64,000 nt of DNA, taken from assembly GCF_022179185.1 (NCBI RefSeq), contig NZ_BPQJ01000019.1, positions 1 through 64,000 of the forward strand, in the 5' to 3' direction. Under the pieces are notes generated by a model. The model was not told where the DNA came from. It saw nothing but the letters and a program-made list of their open reading frames with translations, and ran no database searches. How positions within the stretch are numbered: the first letter of the stretch is position 1; every line of letters starts with the position of its first letter. The position numbers were made by a program, and so were the translations under genes. The DNA is from Methylobacterium frigidaeris (lineage in GTDB: Bacteria; Pseudomonadota; Alphaproteobacteria; Rhizobiales; Beijerinckiaceae). Shown piece after piece: positions 1-8,755 of the stretch.

Positions 1-961
1 ACCGCCGGCCGATGCGGTCCGTGCGCAGCGCGCGCGCCCGCGCCTCGCCGCGCTCAGAGACCCACAGAAGGCGCTCGCCCCGCGGACCGAAGAACCCGCC
101 GAGCGCCGCATTGTGCCCGCGCGGCAGGCGCAGGCGCCGCGCGCACCAGTCCTGCATCGCATTGAGGTAGGCCAGCCGCTCGCCGCGAGGACCAAACAAG
201 CCGCCGGGCGTATGGGCGTGCGCGGTGGCCACCCGAAGAACCCGGGCGCAGACCTCCAGACGGCTATTGACCCACAGAAACCGCTCGCCCTTCGGACCAA
301 AGAGCCCGCCGACGACCTCGCCATACCGGCGCGGTACTCGTTCGAGTCGCAGGCGCCGCACCAGCCAATCGCCCTGTGTCGACAGGCGCAGGAGAGAGAC
401 GAGGGCGCCTGCGCTGGTGCGGCCGGCTACCGCCCACCACGGAAGCGTGCCGTCGGGGCGGAGCTGTACCTCGGCGGTGCGGGCATCGGTGGCCTGACGC
501 GCGGCGACCTCAACGCTGAGCCGCGCATCGACGGACGGCAGGGTGGCGGTCGAGTACCGAGCCCACGACCCTGATCCGCTCGGGCCCGACTTGCGGTAGC
601 TACCAGCCTCATCCCCGGTCAGTACCTGAGCCGTCGCGCCGTCGGGCGGAGTGAGGTTGGCGGTCAGTTCGGCGAGCGTGGCGTAGGACAGCGAGCCGGA
701 GGCCTGGCCGGCCTCGACGGCTGCCACGCGATCAGCGATCGGCTCAACTGCCGCGGCAAGCTCGTCGGCCGACACCGCCTCCTCGGCGATTTCGGCCAGG
801 CGCGCCGCGATGTCGGCCTGCGTGGGGCGATCAAGCAGCGCCTGGGGTAGCGGAACAGCCCCATCGCCGACCGGAATGGGGATTCGAGCGAGGAGCTGCG
901 CTGCCGACTCCCTGGCGGGGCGCCCAGCCTCGTTGATGCCGCGCAGCAGGAAGTCGGCCAT
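1..961 (-). CDS. Tail-fibre-like protein with 35-residue repeats, 3' end outside window
   Basis: An open frame starts at the ATG at 961 and runs to position 1 without a stop (320 codons visible). The N-terminal third is predicted helical and Ala/Glu-rich (residues 40-90). After residue ~180 come tandem repeats of exactly 35 residues, starting at residues 218, 253 and 288, each with the core GG(L/F)FGP(K/R)GER followed by an aromatic, an Arg-rich stretch and small residues; a weaker earlier copy may begin near 180. It is the last phage gene in the window, 9 bp downstream of a small exported-protein gene. Position and repeats suggest a distal fibre or spike subunit; the family itself was not recognised. 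Confidence 0.72.
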   Translation of the reverse strand, partial: MADFLLRGINEAGRPARESAAQLLARIPIPVGDGAVPLPQALLDRPTQADIAARLAEIAEEAVSADELAAAVEPIADRVAAVEAGQASGSLSYATLAELTANLTPPDGATAQVLTGDEAGSYRKSGPSGSGSWARYSTATLPSVDARLSVEVAARQATDARTAEVQLRPDGTLPWWAVAGRTSAGALVSLLRLSTQGDWLVRRLRLERVPRRYGEVVGGLFGPKGERFLWVNSRLEVCARVLRVATAHAHTPGGLFGPRGERLAYLNAMQDWCARRLRLPRGHNAALGGFFGPRGERLLWVSERGEARARALRTDRIGRR

Positions 962-970
962 GTCGGTCTC

Positions 971-1213
971 TCACTTCGTCTCGGGCGAGGGGGTCGGGCC
1001 CGCTTTTGCCAAGTCGAGCTCGCGCCGCAGCCGGGCAGCCTCCGCCTTCGCAAGCGCGAGCTGCGCGTTCGCCATCACCGCCTGATTGAGTGCCTGATCT
1101 CGCTGCACCTGCATCGCCTGCAGGGCGGCGCCGAGAAATTCCGGTGAGGGCTCCTCGGCGCGTGCGGCGGCGGAGACCAGGAGCCCGACCGCTAGGAGAG
1201 CGAGGCGCGTCAC
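971..1213 (-). CDS. Small exported coiled-coil protein
   Basis: This 80-residue protein starts at a GTG overlapping the preceding gene's TGA (GTGA, 1210-1213). Residues 1-18 form a Sec-type signal peptide (basic start, Leu/Val/Ala core, AARA cleavage region). The mature part is almost entirely one Ala/Leu/Gln-rich amphipathic helix with heptad-like spacing, ending in a Pro-rich tail. Size and layout (signal, one long helix, position after tail genes) recall phage spanin or Rz-type subunits, but no lipobox cysteine or membrane anchor is seen, so that role is only a suggestion. Confidence 0.6.
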   Translation of the reverse strand: MTRLALLAVGLLVSAAARAEEPSPEFLGAALQAMQVQRDQALNQAVMANAQLALAKAEAARLRRELDLAKAGPTPSPETK

Positions 1214-2619
1214 AGGCAGGCCCCCGCGCTGGTCTTGACGTAGACGGTGCCTGCTGTGTCGACGCACAGCGTCCCCTTCGCCGCTCCAGCCGCAGTCGGC
1301 AGCCCGGGCGCCGCAAGCGGGCCGCCCACCTGCACGGCCCCGGCACCCTTGCCCTTGAGGTTGAGAGGAATGTTCGCGTCCGGGCCGACCGGCTCCAGGC
1401 TCGGGCCGAACCCGACCCCGGCCGCCGTCACCCGCGCCCCGTTCGCGCCGTCCGTGACGGAGACGAGCTGCAGGACGCTCTGACCCTGGCTCGTGTACTG
1501 CATCGCCCCGCCCGCGAACGACCAGCAAGCGTCGAACACCTTGAAGCAGGCTTTCTGCTCTTCGCTGGCGACGACGGCGAACCGTGCGTCGTCGCTGGCG
1601 GTATTCAGGCCGACGTGGTGCTTTCCGGCGACGGTGATCGCGTTGTAGGCCGAGGTGTTCAGGGCGAGGTCGTTGTCACTCGCCATGTTCTCGCCCTGGA
1701 ACAGGACGCCGTTGGCGACCATGGCGTTCTGCCAGGTCGCCGCGACGGGCGAGGCGTAGTTCGGAATGGCTACGGCGGCGTCGACCCGGTCAGGGTTCAC
1801 GTAGGTGACGCGGTAGAAGATGTCGCCGATCTTGAGCCGATAGGTGGCGCGAGTGAACGCCTCGCCGGCCATCCGCATGACGACGCCGTTCGCCACTGTC
1901 ACGGAAAGGTTGCGGGTCTGCGTCGTGCCGCCGCCCGAGTACAGCCACGCCGTATTCGCGTATCCGCCAATACCATTGAAGTACATTCCCGAGGAAATGC
2001 ACCCCATGCCCGGGTAGCAGTTCTGATTGAAATTGTTCAGATCATACTCGACGCCCCAGGTCTGCACCGGGCCGGAACCCGGGGCGATGTGGATGTCGAC
2101 GTTGTGGCCCCAGGTCGAGGGCGGCTTCTCGCCGTTCGGGCCGGGGCGTTGCCGTACCGAGATCAGCTGGCCGGTCGTGTTGGTGTTGTCGAGTCCCGCG
2201 GCGCTCTGGGCGCCGCCCAGGACGTCGAGGTTGATGATCATCCCATTCTGTTCTCGGTCGAGCGCCCCGCTCGACTGCGCCTGGACCATGAGCGGTGCGA
2301 ACAACTTGCTGTTCGGGGTGCCGTCCGGGTTCTGGTTGGTCCCGCGAGTCAGGTTCGTTCTGATGTCTTGGCCGGGGGCCACGAAGACACCGAAGCAGGT
2401 GGGCTCCCAGCTTTTGGTGCCGTCAGTCGCGTAGGCGCCGGTGGTCGAGGCGCAGCCCGGGCCGACCATGAGGCTGCCGCGATTGAGGGTACGGCCGCCA
2501 ACGTCGAGGCTGTCGAGGTCCAACCCACCATAGCGGCCCGCCTTGGCGGGATCCCAGGCGGCGGCGGGCGCGATCAGGAAGCCGAGCACCGCGGCTGCCG
2601 CGAGTAGCGAGCGAAACAT
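1210..2619 (-). CDS. Exported phage protein, spike-like C-terminus
   Basis: The start at 2619 is chosen because it has a GAGGA ribosome site and begins directly with a signal peptide (residues 1-21, ending APAAA); a longer frame exists upstream but would bury the signal. The mature protein (~448 residues) is Gly/Asn/Thr-rich and beta-type, with several cysteines and a C-terminal segment (NLKGKGAGAVQVGG, then TLCVDTAGTVYVKT) like those ending phage fibre and spike proteins. A Sec signal on a virion fibre is unusual, so the protein may instead be displayed or secreted by the lysogen. It is coupled to the following small gene by a GTGA overlap. Confidence 0.65.
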   Translation of the reverse strand: MFRSLLAAAAVLGFLIAPAAAWDPAKAGRYGGLDLDSLDVGGRTLNRGSLMVGPGCASTTGAYATDGTKSWEPTCFGVFVAPGQDIRTNLTRGTNQNPDGTPNSKLFAPLMVQAQSSGALDREQNGMIINLDVLGGAQSAAGLDNTNTTGQLISVRQRPGPNGEKPPSTWGHNVDIHIAPGSGPVQTWGVEYDLNNFNQNCYPGMGCISSGMYFNGIGGYANTAWLYSGGGTTQTRNLSVTVANGVVMRMAGEAFTRATYRLKIGDIFYRVTYVNPDRVDAAVAIPNYASPVAATWQNAMVANGVLFQGENMASDNDLALNTSAYNAITVAGKHHVGLNTASDDARFAVVASEEQKACFKVFDACWSFAGGAMQYTSQGQSVLQLVSVTDGANGARVTAAGVGFGPSLEPVGPDANIPLNLKGKGAGAVQVGGPLAAPGLPTAAGAAKGTLCVDTAGTVYVKTSAGACL

Positions 2620-2627
2620 GGGTGTCC

Positions 2628-3644
2628 TCACGAGACGGCAAGCAGGTTGGTCGAGCGCCACAGGGCGCCCGACGAGACGGGAAGGAGCACCGGCAGCCCC
2701 GGCACGGTCGCGGCGAGCCAGAGGGCCAGAGCCGATCGGGTCGCGCGGAGGAGAGGCGACCCCGACGTGGGCAGCGGCCTCGCCGGGTAGGGCGTGCCGT
2801 CGGCGTTGGGCGCGAGAGCCGGTCGCCCGTTGTTGAGCCAGAGCACGCCCGCGAGGGTCGGCGGATCGCGCGGCAAGCTGCGCAGAACGCGAGGGACGAT
2901 GACCGGCAGAAGGGCCGCGATCGGATCGGCCGCGCCGGTGTCGTAGGGTGCGGTGTACGGTGAACCGTCGGAATTCGGCGATAGCGCTACGAGGGTTTGG
3001 TTGCGCCAGAGGACGCCCGGCTGATCCGGCGGCTCGATGGCGTAGGACGCCACCACGTCGGTCAGCGCCTGCAGCAGCACGCTGCCGATGGCGTCGAGCG
3101 TGATGAGGGGCGTGATGACCTCTGCGATGTCGATCGCCAGGTCGAACGTGTCGGGCCCGGTGCCCACGCCGACCTGCTGCGCCCAGCCCGAGGTGCGCGG
3201 CGTGCTGGTGGGCGCACCGTAGTCGGTGAGGAAGATAGAATCGCCCGCGGTCCAGGCCGCACCCGAAACGCGGACGCGCCCCGACTTGCGCAGCGTCACC
3301 ACCGAACCCGCGGCCGCTGCGCCATCGAGGTACCCGATCGCCACGCCCGCGGCGGATGCCGGGTCGGCCGGCGCGGTGGCGCGGGCCTGTCCAGAGCCGA
3401 CGGCGGCCGCGAAAATCCCTCCCGGCATGTCGGTAGCGGCGACGAGGGTTACCGTCGTTTCGGCCGAGCCAGCGTTCGCGAGCATGGCCGCGAAATCGGC
3501 CTCGCTGCCCGCATAGCCGCCAACCTCCACGGCGATCTCATAGGCGGACCGCCCTTCCTCGCCCCGGCCTCCGGTCAGTCCGGGCTGACCGCCAATAGGG
3601 ATGACGATCGGCTCGCCGGCCGCGTTCTGGGTCAGAAACGGCAT
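2628..3644 (-). CDS. Phage tail-fibre-region protein with GxLW repeats
   Basis: This 338-residue protein has a GAGG ribosome site 6 bp before the ATG. Three copies of a motif G(V/A)LWR/LxN(Q/N)...LA(L/V)SPN.DG.PY appear in the C-terminal half (the last truncated by the stop), suggesting a repeated beta-hairpin as in fibre shafts. Residues 60-170 resemble the small beta-domain often found in phage head-decoration and fibre proteins (sequence pattern VTL..SGRVRVSG..W.AGD.IFL). It sits in the fibre cluster between the DUF2612 baseplate gene and the distal fibre genes. A structural role is inferred from context. Confidence 0.65.
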   Translation of the reverse strand: MPFLTQNAAGEPIVIPIGGQPGLTGGRGEEGRSAYEIAVEVGGYAGSEADFAAMLANAGSAETTVTLVAATDMPGGIFAAAVGSGQARATAPADPASAAGVAIGYLDGAAAAGSVVTLRKSGRVRVSGAAWTAGDSIFLTDYGAPTSTPRTSGWAQQVGVGTGPDTFDLAIDIAEVITPLITLDAIGSVLLQALTDVVASYAIEPPDQPGVLWRNQTLVALSPNSDGSPYTAPYDTGAADPIAALLPVIVPRVLRSLPRDPPTLAGVLWLNNGRPALAPNADGTPYPARPLPTSGSPLLRATRSALALWLAATVPGLPVLLPVSSGALWRSTNLLAVS

Positions 3645-3653
3645 GTTGTCGCC

Positions 3654-4319
3654 TCAGGGCAGGTAGGCCACGCCGTCCACGTGCTCGAGGTTGCCGAAGT
3701 AGGCGCTCTTGCGGCGACCGTCGGCGAGAGCGAGCAATTCGTAGACGTAGGATCCGGGCGGAAAGCGCGCCGGCGCCATCGCGGCGGCAAGAACGAGGAG
3801 AGTCGGCACACCAGTGCCCCGGCCCGGGATCAGGGTCTGCAGAGCGTTGCTGGGCGCCTGGGAGGCGGCTTCCAGCGTGACCACCGGCGACGCCTGGCTC
3901 TGCCGGATCTGCAAGACGTACTCGATCCCGGTGTCGTCGATCGGCTGTGCGGTGGGCTGGACGCCCCAGGCGTCGCCGGCGACGAATGGAACGTCGCCCG
4001 GAGTCAGCGTGAGGGTCAGGCCGCCGACCGTCACGGGCACCCCCGCCATTCCTCGGCCGATCGGCGCTCCGCCCGGGGCAGTGACGCTGAACAAGAACAC
4101 GCCACCGGTGGCGCTCGTCACCGTGACGAGGTGCGGCCCCAGTTCGGCATAGGCCGCGACGCCCGAGACAACGAGGGTGCCGTTGCCGCGATTGTCGACC
4201 CCTGCCACGATCGCGGCGGGGCCGGCCCGGACCAGCGGGAATGCGTCCGTCCAGTCCTCGCTCGCCGAGGTGCGCAGATCCTGCCGGCGCGGGAGGATTG
4301 AGAGGATCTGGGTGGGCAT
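3654..4319 (-). CDS. Phage tail protein with decoration-type beta-domain
   Basis: This 221-residue protein of the fibre cluster lies 9 bp upstream of the next gene. Residues ~40-115 follow a pattern (NRGNGTLVVSG, LVTVTSATGGVF, GGLTLTL, PFVAGDAW) also met in phage decoration and fibre-associated proteins. The remainder, including an YVYELLALADGRRKSAYFG segment, looks like a beta-rich binding domain. No enzymatic motif is visible. It is probably a virion component or adaptor of the fibres; the exact role is unknown. Confidence 0.6.
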   Translation of the reverse strand: MPTQILSILPRRQDLRTSASEDWTDAFPLVRAGPAAIVAGVDNRGNGTLVVSGVAAYAELGPHLVTVTSATGGVFLFSVTAPGGAPIGRGMAGVPVTVGGLTLTLTPGDVPFVAGDAWGVQPTAQPIDDTGIEYVLQIRQSQASPVVTLEAASQAPSNALQTLIPGRGTGVPTLLVLAAAMAPARFPPGSYVYELLALADGRRKSAYFGNLEHVDGVAYLP

Positions 4320-4322
4320 CGC

Positions 4323-4745
4323 TCAGACCGAGGCCGCCAGCAGCTCGGCGGCTCGCTCGGCACCGAACATCTCGACGGCCGCGGCGCGGAGGTCGGCGAA
4401 GTCTGGATCCTCGGACGAGATGTACTGCGCGGTCTCGAAAATGCGCCGCTTGCGGACCGATTGCGCCGCGAGCGCCGTTTCGATGGCCTCCGCCTCGGCG
4501 TCGGTACAGCGCCGGAACAGGTCGGCCTTGCTCGTGATCGTCGGACCCGTAATGGCGGGCGCCGGGGGCGGCGCGACGAACGACCCGTCTTCCTGCTGCA
4601 CGTAGCCGACCCGCACCGAGGGAGGCGCCTCGACGAATTGCTCGGCATCCTCTCCGGATCCGCAGATCTGCTCTTTCGACAGATCATCCGGGCCGCCCTG
4701 TTCGGCCACGACGATGCCGCCCGCGATCTTGACGTAATGTGCCAT
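4323..4745 (-). CDS. Possible tail-fibre assembly/accessory protein
   Basis: This 140-residue protein is started at the ATG at 4745, 8 bp after the fibre gene ends; the longer open frame upstream overlaps that gene and is not credible. It has an N-terminal beta-type part (MAHYVKIAGGIVV), a Pro-rich linker (PPPAPAITGP) and a helical C-terminal region rich in Ala/Glu/Arg. A short gene directly after a fibre gene with this beta-linker-helix layout fits a fibre assembly chaperone. The family is not firmly recognised. Confidence 0.6.
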   Translation of the reverse strand: MAHYVKIAGGIVVAEQGGPDDLSKEQICGSGEDAEQFVEAPPSVRVGYVQQEDGSFVAPPPAPAITGPTITSKADLFRRCTDAEAEAIETALAAQSVRKRRIFETAQYISSEDPDFADLRAAAVEMFGAERAAELLAASV

Positions 4746-4753
4746 GACGAGCC

Positions 4754-5947
4754 TCAGATCTTCAGAGCCTGGACTTGCAGCGACGACTGCGGAGGCGTGG
4801 CGGCACCGCTGTCGGCGTTCTTCCAGATGGTTGATCGCACCCGGTAGGCCTTGGTCTTGTCGATGCCGCGGAAGGCCGAACGACTGAGCTGGATCGTGAT
4901 CAGGCCGTCCGGCTTGGTCGCATCGGACCATTCGAGACGCTGCCAGGCGCCGCCGGCCTCGGACAGCCACACATTCACCTGGTACCCGGCGGCCGTGGTC
5001 GGGGCGATCTGCCCGACCGCGACGGTGACGGTCGCGAACAAATTAATGTAGCCAGCCGGGATGTTCACCTCTCCGATGATCGTGTTCGTGTCGGCGCTAG
5101 CGCCGATATCACGAACGACATCAGGGACAGCGCCAAGATTGGAATAAAAGAAACTTGTGCCGATGACCTGGGAAAGCGTGTTGTAGATCGTCGTGTTGCT
5201 GGCGATGCTGCTGTTGATGAGAGCGACGATCTCGGACGGGCGCATGCCTAGGCTGCGCAAGACGCCGTTGAGAAAGACGGCAAGGAACGGTTGCCCGACC
5301 GGCGCATCTCCATTCTGGAGATCGCCGCCATCGCGGCGCTTGAGCGGGATCGGCTCGTAGGAGGCCAGCCGGACCGTGGTTGAGCCGGTGACCGAGACGT
5401 TCGGGATGATCTCGAAAACCTGATAGTTCTGCAGCCCGTTCAGCGCTGGCGCGACCGCCGGGATAACGATCTGGTTGGCGGTGCCGCTGGTGTCCGCACC
5501 GGCTCTCACCAGGGCGGTCGACGGCACTGCAGCGTCGGTCAGTACGGCGCGCCAGCCGTCGGCATTGATGCCGTCCGGGTTCGTCAGATTGTTGTCGGCG
5601 ACACTGACCCAGAGGAGCCCGGGCGTGGTCGAGCCGAGCACGGCGCCGCGGGGGTAGCCGCCGATGGCGGTCGCGAAGGCGCTGTCCCACAGGTTGGTGG
5701 CGCCGGCAGCCTGCCAGCGCGACCACTGCGTGATTCGCTTCAGGATGCCGTTCATGTCCTGGCCGAACGGCGGGACTCCCCCGCTGCCGACCGGCTGGAA
5801 GTTTTTCGGCGGGAACCCGGTCTCGAGGCTCGCCGCGCCGTCGTTGATGCCGACCTGCGACTCCTGGGGGACGTCACGGATGTAGCTCGGGCCGGCCGAG
5901 TTGCCGAACGGAACAGGGAATTTCGCGGGGGCCTGGGACTGCTGCAT
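4754..5947 (-). CDS. Tail fibre protein
   Basis: This 397-residue protein lies 4 bp downstream of the DUF2612 gene. The N-terminus (FPVPFGNSAG, GFPPKNFQPVGSGGVPPFGQDMNGIL) is the characteristic head of many phage fibre proteins that attach to the baseplate, and W-rich segments (QWSRWQAAGATNLWDS) follow. The middle is repetitive beta-type and the C-terminal ~150 residues form a separate domain, presumably the receptor-binding tip. It is probably one of several adhesion subunits in this cluster. Confidence 0.8.
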   Translation of the reverse strand: MQQSQAPAKFPVPFGNSAGPSYIRDVPQESQVGINDGAASLETGFPPKNFQPVGSGGVPPFGQDMNGILKRITQWSRWQAAGATNLWDSAFATAIGGYPRGAVLGSTTPGLLWVSVADNNLTNPDGINADGWRAVLTDAAVPSTALVRAGADTSGTANQIVIPAVAPALNGLQNYQVFEIIPNVSVTGSTTVRLASYEPIPLKRRDGGDLQNGDAPVGQPFLAVFLNGVLRSLGMRPSEIVALINSSIASNTTIYNTLSQVIGTSFFYSNLGAVPDVVRDIGASADTNTIIGEVNIPAGYINLFATVTVAVGQIAPTTAAGYQVNVWLSEAGGAWQRLEWSDATKPDGLITIQLSRSAFRGIDKTKAYRVRSTIWKNADSGAATPPQSSLQVQALKI

Positions 5948-5951
5948 CTCG

Positions 5952-6962
5952 CTACCTCGGTCGGATGACCACGGCGGCCGCCACGCCGGTCGGCGTCGGC
6001 AGGACGCCGCTCTGCTGGACGATCGCGAGTTCGACCTGGCTCAGGGCGAACTCGAACGTGTAGGTGATGGCCGCGTAGGGGTTCGCCTGGCCGGAATAGA
6101 AGGGCGCGCGCTGAGCGCTGAGTGCCGGCGACGTCAGGCCCAGGCCCGGGATGCCGTAGAGTGGGGAGACGCCAAACGCCTCGTCTCCCGGCAGGGCCTC
6201 GGCGAAACCGACATAGGGGCCCGGGTAGGGTTCCAGCGTGTTGAATCCGAGCGCGTAGCTCGGATGGACTGCGGTGGCCTCAGCGAACCCGAAATAGCTG
6301 TCGGGCACCCGCTCGGTGACATAGGCGTTGCCGCGATCCGGGAAGATCCGCATCAGGATCGCGTTGATCGCCGGGATGCCGCCGTCGCAGATGTTGGCCT
6401 GCGCCTTGGCGTATATCAGCCGACGATAGGACTCGTCGTTGAGCCGGAAGTTTTCATAGAGGACGCGCCCATCGTAGAACGGCCCGTACTGCGCTCCTGT
6501 CTCCGGGTTGGCTTGCTGATTTGGCGCCAGGGGCTGGAACGTGCCGTAGCCGTAGGGCTCGGATCCGGGCAGCGCCTCGGCGAACCCGAGGCAGTCGCCG
6601 AAGGACAGCAGCGCGTCGTTGAACCCGGTGATCGTGCCGTCGCCCTGCACCGCCGATTCGGCGAAGCCGAAGAAGCGGCTCGTGACGACCTTGAGGACGC
6701 GATTGACGCCGACGATCCGTCCCCAGACGTCGAGGCCGTAGCCCTCGGCGGTGTCAAGGTCCCAGACCTGCCGGTAGAACGCGTCGAGGTTGGGTCGCTG
6801 GTCGAGAGCGACCGCCTCGCGCTCAAGGATCGCCGTCAGGATCGGGCTGTTCGCGAATTGCGAGAGGACCGTCGTCCAGACGTCGATCTGTTCGGTGACC
6901 GGCAGTTGACCGCCAGGGGCGCTGCTCCGGTCGTGCTGCGGCGGATAGGCGGGCCCGGTCAT
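5952..6962 (-). CDS. DUF2612 baseplate/tail protein
   Basis: This 336-residue protein is coupled to baseplate J by an ATGA overlap (6959-6962). The N-terminal part has the DUF2612 signature: a helical region then LDxFYRQVWDLDTAEGYGLDVWGRIVGV. It also has several FGFAEA-type motifs (FFGFAESA, YFGFAEAT, YVGFAEAL) spaced through the protein. DUF2612 proteins take the place of tail protein I next to J in this type of myovirus and link baseplate wedge to fibres. The order J, DUF2612, fibre is preserved here. Confidence 0.86.
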   Translation of the reverse strand: MTGPAYPPQHDRSSAPGGQLPVTEQIDVWTTVLSQFANSPILTAILEREAVALDQRPNLDAFYRQVWDLDTAEGYGLDVWGRIVGVNRVLKVVTSRFFGFAESAVQGDGTITGFNDALLSFGDCLGFAEALPGSEPYGYGTFQPLAPNQQANPETGAQYGPFYDGRVLYENFRLNDESYRRLIYAKAQANICDGGIPAINAILMRIFPDRGNAYVTERVPDSYFGFAEATAVHPSYALGFNTLEPYPGPYVGFAEALPGDEAFGVSPLYGIPGLGLTSPALSAQRAPFYSGQANPYAAITYTFEFALSQVELAIVQQSGVLPTPTGVAAAVVIRPR

Positions 6963-8395
6963 ACCAGGGTGACGACGATGTTCGCGGCCGAGAGCGAGGG
7001 AACCTGGTCGATCCCGACCGGCACCCGAAACTGGTCGGGGCGTGCGGCGTAGAGACGGCGGCTCGTGATGGCCGGGTTGGACGCAGAGAGCGCGTAGGTG
7101 CCGGCACCGCCGGTGCCGGTCGCCAGCGCGGCGACTCGGGTTCCAGGCAGCACCAAGCCGACGTCGTCGAGGATCGTCTGACCGACCGCGAGCGCGCCCG
7201 AGCCCGCGGCGATGACCTGCAACTGCGTCCCGTCGAGCGCACCCCGGAAGGTCGCGGCCGGCACAGTCGAGGCGCCGATGCGGAGCGACACGATTCGCGC
7301 CCAGGGCCCGAGGGCCTGGACCGGGTCGTAGTAGCGGCTCGCCAGGATCTCGGCGCCGATCCGCGCGCGCGGGCCACCGTCCTCGCCGGCGAACGCCGCG
7401 ATGAGCGCGGCCTGCACCTGCTGCGTCGCATCTGAGGGCACGAGCGCCGAGTTCTTGATCTCGACGGCGAACAGGACCGGCAGCGGCCGGGCGTAGTCGA
7501 AGCGCACCTCGTAGGCCGGATACGGCGGGCTGTAGCCGGAGGCGGTATCGAGTACCGTCACCGTGGTGCTGCCGTTGGTGCCGCAGCCCGGGCTCTTGCG
7601 GGTCCAGATCGCCCGGGCGATGGCGTCGGCCTCTCCGCCCGCGACCGACACGTAGATGCTGTTGCCGGCCAGGGTGTAGCCGCCGACGGTCTGCGGCGCG
7701 TTGGTGTCGTTCTGCACCGTGAACGCGTCGATCACGCCGTCCACGCTCAACACCGCGCCGCGCACCGCCGGCAGGTGGCCGGTGGCGTTATGCGCCACCG
7801 ACTGCCGGCGCCGGATCTCGAAATCAGCCCGCCCCTCGACCGCGGCGCCGAGCACCCCGTCCTGCGGGTTCGTGATCGTGTCCCAGCCAGCGATGGCCTG
7901 GTAGATCGTGGAGAGCGCGCCGGCCGGACAGGCGATCGGTCCGGGTGTCGTGCAGGCGAACGGCAGCGTGATGGTGCCCGACGGGCCGATTGTGCCGGTC
8001 TGCTGGCAGACGTACAGGTTGTCGTCATCGGCTCGCGCCAGGGCGCCGGCCGGGATCGTGACGCCGTCGAGGCCGATGCACACCGCCTGCACGACGGTCG
8101 GCTGCGCGGGCCTCCTCTCGAGGAAGTAGATGCGCCCGATCGCATCCTGCATCCGGCCCCGCGCGTAGGCCGGATCGGTCTGCGACACGTAGAACAGGAA
8201 CAGGTCGTTGATGTTGCCGATCAGCGCCGCGAGGCTCGTCGCGAGCTGGCCCTGCGGCGTTTTCGGGCCCGGGTTGAGCCCGCCGCCGAATGCCGCCTGC
8301 AGATCGGCCATGGCGCCCGCGTACAGGGCGCTCTCGGCCGGCGCGACATAGCCGGTCGGCCCGAGAACCGGGCGCGGGATGGCGGTGCTCGACAT
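6959..8395 (-). CDS. Baseplate J family protein
   Basis: This 478-residue protein forms the peripheral baseplate wedge. N-terminal residues 1-110 carry the J family start (a long helix, then QGQLATSLAALIGNINDLFLFYVSQTDP split around a region of helices). The middle has GVTIPAGA and a GRADFEIRRRQSV segment, typical of J proteins. The C-terminal portion contains one copy of a beta-module (SGALAVGQTI...PGTRV...GGAGTYALS) that also occurs in the sheath and neck proteins of this phage. It lies between gp25/W and DUF2612 genes, the usual order. Confidence 0.9.
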   Translation of the reverse strand: MSSTAIPRPVLGPTGYVAPAESALYAGAMADLQAAFGGGLNPGPKTPQGQLATSLAALIGNINDLFLFYVSQTDPAYARGRMQDAIGRIYFLERRPAQPTVVQAVCIGLDGVTIPAGALARADDDNLYVCQQTGTIGPSGTITLPFACTTPGPIACPAGALSTIYQAIAGWDTITNPQDGVLGAAVEGRADFEIRRRQSVAHNATGHLPAVRGAVLSVDGVIDAFTVQNDTNAPQTVGGYTLAGNSIYVSVAGGEADAIARAIWTRKSPGCGTNGSTTVTVLDTASGYSPPYPAYEVRFDYARPLPVLFAVEIKNSALVPSDATQQVQAALIAAFAGEDGGPRARIGAEILASRYYDPVQALGPWARIVSLRIGASTVPAATFRGALDGTQLQVIAAGSGALAVGQTILDDVGLVLPGTRVAALATGTGGAGTYALSASNPAITSRRLYAARPDQFRVPVGIDQVPSLSAANIVVTLV

Positions 8396-8404
8396 GGATG
8401 CTCG

Positions 8405-8755
8405 TCAGAAGCTGGCGGCGGAGAGGGCGCCGGTGCGGCCGGTGATCTGGACCTGCCCGGACAGGCGGCGCCCTTCGAGCCGGGTGAAGAAGGCCTGCGC
8501 CTGCACCACGCCCGGCACGGTCAGCGCGGCCGCCTCGAGGTAGGCCCGCACGAGAGACAGCGGGACCTGCTGGCCCAGGATCTGGTCACGGTAGGGCACG
8601 CCGTCGGCGGTGTTGTAGTAAACCTCGCCCTGGTAGGTGCGGATCGCGGTCGCGGCATCCTGCGCCATCGCGTAGGGGTTGCTCGCCACCGCGATGTTGC
8701 CGGCGGTGTCGAGGGCGAGGTCCCACGCCACCGTGTCGAGGAGCAGGCTACGCAT
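8405..8755 (-). CDS. Baseplate wedge protein, gp25/W-like
   Basis: This 116-residue protein has the size and layout of the W/gp25 baseplate wedge family: D...DLALDTAGNIAV.S.P.AMAQDAATAIRTYQGE, then YRDQILGQ and a region of beta-strands ending in the family's compact alpha-beta fold. It starts at an ATG sharing one base with the stop of the spike gene (TGATG) and is followed by baseplate J. This protein initiates sheath assembly in related phages. Confidence 0.87.
   Translation of the reverse strand: MRSLLLDTVAWDLALDTAGNIAVASNPYAMAQDAATAIRTYQGEVYYNTADGVPYRDQILGQQVPLSLVRAYLEAAALTVPGVVQAQAFFTRLEGRRLSGQVQITGRTGALSAASF

Noticed and set aside
113..574. Plus-strand frame in the fibre gene
   Set aside because: It lies opposite the repeat-containing fibre frame, which stays open for the whole 961 bp.
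1090..2607. A 505-codon plus-strand frame opposite the exported spike-like protein
   Set aside because: It has Arg/Val/Gly-rich noise composition, no ribosome site and no domain. The minus-strand protein has a signal peptide and coupling.
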